From NCBI RefSeq assembly GCF_019703515.2, contig NC_059382.1, forward strand, positions 16,161,001-16,225,000: a DNA stretch of 64,000 nucleotides. The letters run 5' to 3'. A model generated the notes under the pieces. It ran no database searches, had not been told where the DNA came from, and was given only the letters and a program-made list of their open reading frames with translations. Below are positions 47,901 to 59,900 of the stretch, in pieces. Numbering within the stretch: the first letter of the stretch is position 1; each line of letters opens with the position of its first letter. This stretch comes from Myxocyprinus asiaticus (lineage: Eukaryota; Chordata; Actinopteri; Cypriniformes; Catostomidae). The translations under genes and the position numbers were made by a program.

Positions 47901-50900
47901 CATGTAAAATGTTTTAATGTTATGATTAAATTGTGTTTAATCAAATACATACTGTACAGCTTTGATCAAATGAAAATATAATAATTTATAAATCATTATT
48001 TTTGGTAAACTAAAGATGCACAACAGAGCTTTACAGTATTAATAAAAACAGTCTGATTACCTGAGGCTGCCATGGCTGAATCACAACATGCTGATATTCA
48101 GCTTTTGTGATGTTTACAGATAATAATACTAATAATATAACCATTTAATATTATATTATTGTTATTATGCGTATTATTGCTACTACTTTGAATATTACAC
48201 TTTTATACAGTAGTAATATTTTTCTGTCGTAATGTCTTCAATTTCACACATCCAGTTAAATAAAGCTCTCATTTCAGCTGGACTTATTTTGAAAGACCTT
48301 TGAAGTTCTTCCTGTTTTTGAAGGGTTCGTTATATCAAGCTTCCCACGACTCACGAGCTGAAATCTCCAGTGAAAAAGGTCATTTGAGAGTTATAAGCCG
48401 TTTATACACTAAACGCACTGCGGCTCTGTAGATGGATACTATTGGACACACTGCATGAAAATCAAGCAGTAGTAGTGCATGTTGCGTGTGTGTGTGTGTG
48501 TGTGTGCGCACGCGTCTGCGGGTCTGTTTGTGTGAAGGAGATGACAGAGCATAGAGGCACCTCTCATTCATTCTGTGGTCATAATTAAATGACATCCTTC
48601 TGCAGTTTAATTCTCACTTGGCCATATCGAGACTTATTTTCAAATAGTCTTTGATTTCATCTCAGAACTTTCACATTACATTACATTTTGCTAATGGCAG
48701 CATACTTGAATATGGTACCAGAATTAACAAGATGATGATATTGTACCGTTTTAAATTTTTTGGTATCGCGATATTTCGTTAGTACTGGTATACCACGCAA
48801 CCCAATCTATATACTGTAGTAAATCTCCCAATTTAAGTATTCACAGTGTATTTTAAATAGAGCCCGACCGATATGGGATTTTTGAGACTGATACCGATTT
48901 TAGAGAGGGAAAATTCACAGATTACCGATATGGTGGCCGATATATGTAATTTTTGAGCTGGAATGAAAACAGACCTTTTCTATGTGGATTTTTCACTGAT
49001 TTTGCACCGATATGACTATACAAAGGTACTCAGGAGGCTGCTTTCTTAAATATTTTTATCAAGAATATTTGACATTATTATTATACATTATCAACAAATT
49101 CTAGAAATGAACACTGAGAAAATAAAGAATAAATAAAAATACAATGAATAGCTAAAACATCAGTACTCTATGTTCAGTATCAGACAGTTGCTGACCATTT
49201 AAATAAAGAATAAATTAAAATTATGGCTAAATAAAAATCAGTACTGTATGTTTAGTGTCAGTCAATGGCTGACCATTTAAATAAAGAATAAATTCAAATA
49301 AAATAAATAGCTAAATAAACATCAGTAGTACTGTTTAGTATCAGTCAAATGCTGACTATTTTAATACTGCCAGTCAGTTAGGGCCAGGTTGTAAAACAAG
49401 AAGCATTTACACCTGCTGAGTCAAGAGATAAACCACGGTAGCGGTGTTACACCGTATTCTGCTATACAAGTTCAGGGGAAACTTTCAACGGTGGAAAACC
49501 AGGCTTTTAAATATAACATTTTGTAAATGCAATGACTGAATTGTTTGGTTGAAGGGGGTTCCAAACTGCAAATCCAGAAAAAACAGTTTGGTGAATACAT
49601 GTTTACACATTAGCTTCCACTCAGCTGACAATGTATGAAAGTAGCTACGTGGTTAGCTAGTTAGCTAAACATTGTCACAGAGAGGAAAATATGGACGTTG
49701 TTTATTTACTTTCCAGCATTGCGTCTCACCAACTAGTTAACAACGTAGCGTGAAATCAACACTCAACAGACACAATCCACCACCGTTGTCTGCTGAGCTG
49801 CAAAAAGATGCTCTGTTTACCTTTCAATCTGCTACATTACTGACTGCACTGACAAACAATAGCTGGCTAACAGCAAACAGATGTTATAAACGAGTGACAT
49901 GGTTGTCAGGGACAGGGTTAATGCTATATTAGTTATATTGAAAAGGGAAAATTATGGGGTCATTGTTTATTAACTTGCCAGTATGCATTTCACAAGCTAG
50001 TTGGCAACTTACCGTGAAGACACCGCATAACTCCGTACAGTCTGCAGAACCACCGTCAGCTCAGCTCTGTAAACAATGGAATCGGAGCGTGCTCTGTTGG
50101 ACAAACTACGTTATGACACCAATTCTAAATCACCCCAAGCATTGTTTTCCGCATTACATGTTCTGAAAAAAAAGTTTTCATATCTGCACATTTCGGAAAA
50201 CATATACACCGATACTAATATCGGCCGACCGTAAGAACATACCAATCAGTCATTTTGTGATTTACTGTTTTGTGATTTGTTTTCTCACCCTAACATCACT
50301 CCAAAGCCATATGAATTTCTTCTGTGGAACACAAAAAAGTCTTTACTGGGCTTTTTAACAATGAAAGTGAATAGTGATTGTTAGTGAGCTGTTAAGCTCC
50401 AAAAAAGAAAAAAAATTATTCATGCACTATATTCAAGTCTATTAAAGTTGTATACCATAATTTTAAGAGTGGATAAGGACTTACACTTTTCTATCAATCT
50501 ATTCTTTTTTATTTTATGAGACAGTAAGACAAAAATGTCCTCAGCTCAATGGGGTATTTAGCTTTCTGAGCCAGCAGGAGGACAGTTCCTTGTTATCCAT
50601 TGAGAAACTGGTATTAGCTAGCAAACTTTAACACTGTATTGTCCATACCTTTTATAATGGTTTTGATGGGGAATTTGGGTTTGGACAGAACCATAAAACA
50701 GATACATTACTAGAGTATATATAAAAAAAAAAAAATGAATACCAAGCAATTAGCCCTCACCTACTCTTTTAACCTGATTAAAATTTGACTGTAGCTGTTA
50801 TGGGTGCTGGGAAATTGTTGCGATCTTTGCCTGTTCCCTACTTTCTGTTCTGTTTCTTATGATTTTAAGATTAAGTGGCCAAATCCCAAACCTTTCCTGA

Positions 50901-53900
50901 TACCTGGCCCCCAACCGACCACTGACCCAGACATTAACTCCATCAGAGTCTCTTTTTGATACACTCCTGCTCTCACTCAAGTTTCATGCTACCTCCTTTA
51001 TTGGGACACAAGGTCAAGCAGCTAAAAGCTTAACTGCACTCTTCACAAAGTTTGTGTCCCAGTTTTCTGTCCCACGGTGCCATTTTAGCATAATGGAACT
51101 CCTGGTCAAAAATGTCCTACTATCCTGTGCCTAGATAAGTTCTGACACAGCCAGACTAGGGTTGTCATGATTAGTGGTCGACTGATAAGGGCTTTTTAAT
51201 TGCCGATATCCAGAGAGCAGGGTGGCTGATAGGCTGATACAATGTCGAAATATCACACAATTTAATATAGTAAATAACAAACATAAAATTACTATATATA
51301 TATATATATATATATTATATGTGTGTATAATTATTATTATTATTTAGCTCTATATTTACTCAATTTTACACAAAACTAAAAAATAATATTTAATTTTAAA
51401 TGGTAGATAGCAGTTTCTTCGGATTCCTGTTTAGTCATGAAATTTTTGTAATTTATTTGCACATGAAGAAATTGTTAATATATCAGGAAGAAGGAAATTG
51501 AAGAAACAGTACACACAGTAGTCAGCAACCATGGATGGCATGTGCGCATTAACAGTCGCATTTACTCAAATACTGAATCAAACCAAGTGTACATGCAGTG
51601 CATAGTGAATAAGACATTTACTTACACCAATCAGTCACAACATTAAAACCACCTATCTAATATTGTGTAGGTCCCCCTCGTGCTGCCAAACGGCGCCAAA
51701 TTTTGTTGGCATTCTGAGATGCTATTCTTACCACAGTTGTACAGAGCGGTTATCTGAGTTACTTTAAATTTTCTGTTCGAAACAGTCTGGCCATTCTCTG
51801 TTGACCTCACTCATCAAGGCATTTCCATCCACAAAACTGCCGCTCACTGGATGTTTTTCTTGTTTTTGGCACCATTCAGAGTAAATATTATAGACTGTTG
51901 TGTGTGAAAATCCCAGGAGATGAGCAGTTACAGAAATACTCAGACCAGCCCATCTGGCATCAACAATCATGCCACGGTCAATCAATCAAAAGAATGCTAT
52001 TCTGAGATGTGGGTTGGTGCTGTTTTGGCAGCACGAGGGAGACCTACACAATATTAGGCAGGTAGTTTTATTGTTGTGGCTTTATTGTCAGTGTATAGCA
52101 CACGTGAAACGCTTGTACCTTGGGCTGCATCTGAAAACGTAGGCAGCTGACTTGCTACCTTGCTGCCTAATCAGTTAAAGGCTTAACTGACAGCTGTTTT
52201 GAATGAATGGAACTCTTAATGAAACTGGTCTCCGAAGCACCTTATTTTAATTCTACCTCCATATACAGCCTTCGGAGGCAGCATTTTCCTGATTTCGGAT
52301 GCAGCCTTGAAGTTGCGCTCACGCGCTCGTGCGGATCCACCGCAAGCAGCAGCAATCTCCTGACAGTTTAAAAGGCCTGGATCACCTGCTTGGATTGACT
52401 AGTAGATGAGCGCTCGACGGAAAGAAAATGCTGGATTTTGGTGAGGTTCGTGAATTACATCTGTTTAAATGAGAGATCTGCATATTTGCAAACGGTATAT
52501 ATAATACAAGTTTTATTGATATGTGCCTTTTATCATTAGAAAAAAAGGTTAAAAGTGATAGGGAACTGTTGAGGAGAGAGAGGGATAATGAAACAGGCGA
52601 GCACTGTAACATTATGAGCTCAAACGCGTCTGCCGCGGCTCTGAAATGCGGACCATTTAAATGAGACTGTGTTGCACACCGATCTATTATTGTAGTAACA
52701 CAATGGCACATAACAACAAAACAAACCGTGACTGGTCGTTTACATGTCTCAGTCGATTACATGCAAGCAGGTGATTCTCGGCGCCCTCAAGAAACAAATT
52801 GGCCAAACGGGAAAATTTATCGGCCGATGTGATAATTAAAAAAAGTCAGAATATCGGCCGATTTATCGGCCTCTGCAATATATCGGTCGACCATTAGTCA
52901 CGATACCATAATAATATCTTATGAAACTATACCAGCTTAAGTATCATGATACCAAGTAGTATCACGATAGTGTGTTTATTCTTAACAATTTATAGAAAAA
53001 CAACGTAATACTTTTCAAATCTACAAAATGCAGCATGCAAATCTAGTTGCGATGCTGCATGGGATTCTGAGTTTGTCATAGCAAGGTTGTTCTTAGAAAC
53101 TAGCTATTCCACTTGTTGCTCTGTAAGTGGTGAAAATAACTGATGGATGAACTGGGAGAAGGCTCAAATGGACTAACTTGTTACCTAATAAATTCTAGTT
53201 TGATGTAAAATAAAAAATAAATCGCAGCTTCAAAACAGTTCTAGCTGTAATGGCTTTAAACTTTTATTCCATTGTTTCTGTGATTATATGAATGTTGGTA
53301 ACATAAAAAAAAAAATAGATTTTGTGATGTTGGAAAGACTGTTTTGAGCAGCTGTTTCATTATTACAACCACTTCAACCTTCTCTACTGGGAAACAGCAA
53401 CGTGGATGCAGATTACACACCGGTTTGATCGCACGGCTCAGGGATGTGATCAAACCGATCTGATCATGTGAAGTTACCACCATCATGCATTTGTAATTAG
53501 AAAAAATTTAACAAGTGCAAAATATTTCAGAGAAACGGTAAATCTCTCAAGGTTAAGATAAAGCATTTAGGTTAAATTAAGTGGCACTAACCCACGTGTA
53601 TTCTACAAAAGCAGTGGTATGTGTCCGAAGGTGTTTAATAAGGTTGTTGGTGTTTTCCCCCTTTGGCTTGAAATGTCTGTAGACAATCACGACAGATTGG
53701 TTTTCCTGGTCTCATCAGCCACAACCCAAAATAATTCCAAATCTTGCTACATGAATTGTGTTTAAGAAGCTTCTCACTTTAAATACGTTTTATTTAAATC
53801 CATATACATTAGGAGAAACGACCGCCACAATAACATGCTGGGATTCAGACGAGTGTGCTTGAAGCATGGGAAACCAAACATTAAAAAATAATACCATATA

Positions 53901-56900
53901 AGGGGCAAATTCTAAACAGCATTTTGCGCTCTTAAAGGACACTGCTTGAAGGGCACCCCACTCGAAAAGACTACATTTTTAATTTTATTGCAGACATGGG
54001 TATAATTCAAATGAAAGTTTGAGTGAAAATATTTACTACCGTACATACAACATAACTTACGGTACTACCCTATTGATGGTACTACAGTTTAAAAAATACT
54101 GTGGTACCACCAGTATTTTGAAGCTTTAGTATCACAATGCCACCGTAGCACTGGTATACCGTGCACCCTAAGCCAGACACAACCCTAACTCATGTAAAAG
54201 AATAAGTAAAATTGTCAACCACAGTGACAGGCAACAAGAAAAAATGTATTCTGCTCTTCACCCTCTGTCAGGACCCATTCATCTTGGAAGTGAATGTGAC
54301 AATTACATTGGTATTTACTGGATTAATTATTGCATTTCAGAGCAGTGGAAATGTTCAGAGGGATTTTTGTGTCGCTAAGTGAAATGACAGTCATTTACAG
54401 GGATATTTCACTTATTGAAAGGCAAGCCTTTTTTCTCCGCTCTTTCTGCCATTATCGTTCACAGTTCCATGGAGGCTTTTTTTATTTTTATTTGATGTGA
54501 CACGGAATATGAATTCCACCCCTTCTAGAAGTTAATTGGGGTCAGATTCTTGAAGCGAAACAACTGAGTGGTCAGCAGTGAACCTGCAAGGAGAGAAATC
54601 AATTTCAGCAGTAACGCGTTTTGCCATTTGTTTTTGTTTTCGTAGCTCATTTCCTTAGACAGTGTGGGGTTAAGACTTTGCCAGAGGCTCTGTGTAGATT
54701 ATGGTCTAAAGAGAGATGAAAATCCACTGTGAACTGATTCTCAGTCTTCAGAAAGGCACAATGCCCTTATTTTGCAAGTCATTAAAGAGTAAATTTTACA
54801 GCATAAATATGAAATAAGACCTATTTTTTTAAGGTCATTGCAGAGAACAATCTCATTTTATGGCACTCATCAGCACACTGTCACCTGGGTAAACAGGGCT
54901 CCAGACTAACATATGAGAGTGGTGGCACAGATGGTGGCACCAGCACCTGATCAGTAGTAAAACAATTATTATTATTTATTTTAATAATTTTTGTCCTTAA
55001 TGATCTGAACTAATAATAATAGTGACATTATTATATATTGTACATATTTTGTCACTGAAATGGACATTTGACACACTTGATATTAATTTTGACTTGGGAT
55101 GCAACAGTAACATCTAGAAAAAAAAAAGTTTTTACATACACATTTGTATAGGGCTCAATTGAAATTCTGACTGCGACTTGGGACTCCTACTGATTAAGTG
55201 TAGTAATGGCTTCAAATTCTGAAGGTAAGCAAACAAAGCCTGTTACTTTTTCATACAATCAAAGAGCAGATTCTAGAACAGATTTTACAAATAAGAAAAC
55301 TGATTGCTTGGTCCATAATAGTTATGAAAATTGCCATAGTTCTTTCCAAGTTTCCACAGTTTTAAAAGTGATTTTTGTTAGTAGACCACAGGTCATCACT
55401 GGTAAATCCATGCATAGCTCCTCACTTTGATAGTAACTTCAACAAAACAAAAAATGGCTGTTTTATTATGAAAAGACAGATTTAGAAAATAAAAAAATAG
55501 AAACTTATTGAAATTGAAACAAATAATTGAAACAAATTATTAAATAAGGCTATATAAATCATATATTAATATTTGGTATCAGTATAACACATTTCTGCGT
55601 TAACACAGTAAGTGTTGTTGTTATATTAAATCCAAGGTAAATTTTTGTGGCACCTTGTCTACACTGGAAGCGTCCATTGCGGTGTGTCTGTCGTGCCGAA
55701 AATAAACAGGTGTCCCATTCCATTTTGTGCTGCACGTGCTGGCACTACTACACAAATAAACAGTTTAGAACGTTCATGTTCACGCGTCCAGTGTATACAG
55801 CCTCAAGCTGTTGTGGTGTGGATTATATAGCTTTCTGTGCTTGGTGCAATTTTTTTTCTTGTTTTCCTGGTCAATGTTGTTTATAACTTCGAGGCCTTAA
55901 GTATGGTTTTAAACTAGTTTAAAATTAGTTTAATAAAGTGTTTCAACAGCCCAATTCAAACGGGTTCTGCTTCTCGCAGCGCAAAAAAGATTTTTGTGGA
56001 GTGAAAAATGTAATCCTGCTTATTACATGGCTACGAACCAAATAAATAAATACTTGGACATAAAATATTGATTTGCATTGAAATTGTGTAATTTGAGAAG
56101 AAATCGCTGAACAGCTGGAATAATCCTCCGGTTTGCATCCTAGTTCTGTTGGTGTTTGTAAAAATGACTGTCTGACTCCTCAACAATCAGCCTATTACAA
56201 GACTACTTGCCAAATAAATAAATGGACATAAACTTGATTTGAGTTTAAATTATTTTATTAGCTTACTTGTAGAGATTGCATAGTGAGCCGAGAAGCTGAA
56301 GAGACTGCTTGCAGAACCCGTTTGAGCAGTCTGATACGTCTAAATCCGTGATACGTGTGGTAATTACAGAGCAATAACTGACTGCTGGATGGCACCATTG
56401 ACCAATCAGAATAGAGTATTCCAGAGAGCTGTGTAATAATGTATGTGAACTAACAATGTTTGGATTTCTATAAATTAACTCGAAAGTTAACCATTCTTGT
56501 ACACATCCACAGGAAACAAGCTTGACTGCTTTTATCCAGCATTTCATTTAGACAAAATGAAAGCCGCAGAGCTGCCTGCGCTAAATTTTATATACCCGCT
56601 TATTCTATCTCTAAACAAAGTTTTTGCCCATTCTTCCACAAGCCACCTAAACTTGCCAAAGATTTGCACCCCTATGATGTTGAAATGCATCAAGAATATG
56701 ATCATGACGGTTCCATAAAGATTCCCAACGCTAGTGCCTTGGAGAGGTTTGGGTTATTGCGTGTTCCCAGAGCATTTGTGAAGAGCAGTAGTCAGAGCAC
56801 AGTCATGCTTATACCAGCTAGTGTGACTCCTCTTTTACCTGTAATCTGCAGTCTCCCGTCTCTCTCACGTTTTCTCTGTTTTTGGAGTGTGTGTGTTTGT

Positions 56901-59900
56901 GTGTAAAACAGTAAGGTACCTTTAGCTGACTCCTCAAAACTTTGCTGTTCTCCCTTTTACTCTAACCTCCCAAATACAATTTTCACTCAGTCTTAACCCC
57001 TCTCTCACTTGCTGGATGGGGCTGTTACTGCAAAGAATAAGTCAGAGTATCTCAGTTTTTCTTTTTTTTTTTTTCATCTGCAGCTCCAGTGTTTCTGTTT
57101 TTCTTGTCCTCCCATTGTCTCTCTGCATACATTTAGAACAGAGCCTTTGACCTCACCTTCAGGTGCTTTATGACTGCTGCTTTTCCTTCAGTTCCAGCCC
57201 TGTTCAGAAGCCCTCTTTATGTTCATGCATATTCTCTGCTTTGCATATCCCATTTTTAAATGAATATGCACAAGTTTTCATTTTGCATTTTTGTTTGGCC
57301 CAATTTGGAAAGAGTTTGCACTGTTTTTCTTTTTAAAGCTCTGTATATCATATAAACTCTACATTTATATCCTAAGAACTTAAGTTGATTTATACCATGG
57401 AACTGGTGGTCAGATGAACAGTACCAGTCAGAAGCTGGAACACACCTGCTCATGAAGTCATTATTCTAAACTAAGAAATACCACAAATAGAAATATGGGA
57501 ATTTTGCAGTGACCAAAAAATTGCTAAATCAAAACTGTCTTGTATTGTAGGTTCTTCAAAGTATCTACCCTTTGTCCAGCATATACAGGTGCATCTCAAT
57601 AAATTAGAATGTCGTGGAAAAGTTCATTTATTTCAGTAATTCAACTCAAATTGTGAAACTCGTGTATTAAATAAATTCAATGCACACAGACTGAAGTAGT
57701 TTAAGTCTTTGGTTCTTTTAATTATGATTTTGGCTCACATTTAACAAAAACCCACCAATTCACTATCTCAAAAAATTAGAATACATCATAAGACCAATAA
57801 AAAAAACATTTTTTGTGAATTGTTGGCCTTCTGGAAAGTATGTTCATTTACTGTATATGTACTCAATACTTGGTAGGGGCTCCTTTTGCTTTAAATACTG
57901 CCTCAATTTGGCGTGGCATGTAGGTGATCAGTTTGTGGCACTGCCGAGGTGGTATGGAAGCCCAGGTTTCTTTGACAGTGGCCTTCAGCTCATTTGCATT
58001 TTTTGGTCTCTTGTTTCTCATTGTCCTCTTGACAATACCCCATAGATTCTCTATGGGGTTCAAGTGTGGTGTGTTTGCTGGCCAGTCAAGCACACCAACA
58101 CCATGGTCATTTAACCAACTTTCGGTGCTTTTGGCAGTGTGGGCAGGTGCCAAATCTTGCTGGAAAATGAAATCAGCATCTTTAAAAAGCTGGTCAGCAG
58201 AAGGAAGCATGAAGTGCTCCAAAATTTCTTGGTAAACGGGTGCAGTGACTTTGGTTTTCCAAAAACACAATGGACCAACACCAGCAGATGACATTGCACC
58301 CCAAATCATCACAGACTGTGGAAACTTGGAAACACTGGACTTCAAGCAACTTGGGCTATGAGCTTCCCCACCCTTCCTCCAGACTCTAGGACCTTGGTTT
58401 CCAAATGAAATACAAAACTTGCTCTCATCTGAAAAGAGGACTTTGGACCACTGGGCAACAGTCCAGTTCTTCTCCTTAGCCCAGGTAAGACGCCTCTGAT
58501 GTTGTCTGTGGTTCAGGAGTGGCTTAACAAGAGGAATACGACAACTGTAGCCAAATTCTTTGACATGTCTGTGTGTGGTGGCTCTTGATGCCTTGACTCC
58601 AGCCTCAGTCCATTCCTTGTGAAGTTCACCCAAATTCTTGAATCGATTTTGCTTGACAATCCTCATAAGGCTGCGGTTCTCTCGGTTGGTTGTGCATCTT
58701 TTTCTTCCACACTTTTTCCTTCCACTCAACTTTCTGTTAACATGCTTGGATACAGCACTCTGTGAACAGCCAGCTTCTTTGGCAATGGATGTTTGTGGCT
58801 TACCCTCCTTGTGAAGGGTGTCAATTATTGTCTTCTGGACAACTGTCAGATCAGCAGTCTTCCCCATGATTGTGTAGCCTAGTGAACCAAACTGAGAGAC
58901 CATTTTGAAGGCTCAGGAAACCTTTGCAGGTGTTTTGAGTTGATTAGCTGATTGGCATGTCACCATATTCTAATTTTTTGAGATAGTGAATTGGTGGGTT
59001 TTTGTTAAATGTGAGCTAAAATCATCACAATTAAAAGAACCAAAGACTTAAACTACTTCAGTCTGTGTGCATTGAATTTATTTAATACACGAGTTTCACA
59101 ATTTGAGTTGAATTACTGAAATAAATGAACTTTTCCACGACATTCTAATTTATTGAGATGCACCTGTATAGGAACTATATATCTTGAAGATGTTTTAAAG
59201 GAGTTCCCATATACAGTTGTGCTCAAATATTTGCATACCCTGGCAGAAATTGTGAAATTTTGGCATTGATTTTGAAAATATATTAAAACACTGTTTGGGT
59301 GAACCTCATGCAAGATATCTAGTCAAGTGGGAATTTAATTCTCAAAATTAACTTTTTTTTCGCCTCCATTCCGAGACTGAACTTACCCTGAGGCTTATAC
59401 AAAATACATATCACTCATTATGTCCATATGCATAACCAAAACAAAGGTGCATTAAAGGGATAGATGAAATTTCTCTCATCATTTACACACCCTCATGCCA
59501 TCCCAGATGTGTATGACTTTCTTTCATCTGCTAAACTCAAACGAAGATTTTTAGAACAATTTCTCAACGCTGTAGGTCCATACAATGCAAGTGAATGAGT
59601 GCCAAAATTTTGAAGCTCCAAAAATCGCATAAGTCAGCATACAGTTGTGCTCAAAAGTGTGCATACCCTGGCATAAATTGTGAAATTTTGGCATTGATTT
59701 TGAAAATATGACTGATCATGCAAAACTGTCTTTTATTTAAGAATAGTGATCATATGAAGCCATTTATTATAACATAGTTGTTTGGTTCCTTTTTAAATCA
59801 TAATGATAACAGAAATCACCCAAATGGCCCTGATCAAAAGTTTACATACCCTTGAATGTTTGGCCTTGTTACAGACACACAAGGTGACACACTTATATGG

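Larger units (their letters stand above)
51157..54170. mobile_element. hAT element, TAGGGTTGT family, copy 2 (outermost of a three-level nest)
   Basis: The left end TAGGGTTGTCATGAT (interrupted after 15 bases by the next element) and the right end GGTATACCGTGCACCCTA are flanked by a perfect 8-bp duplication AGCCAGAC (51149-51156, 54171-54178). Without its insert it would be about 1.3 kb. Non-coding. Confidence 0.9.
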
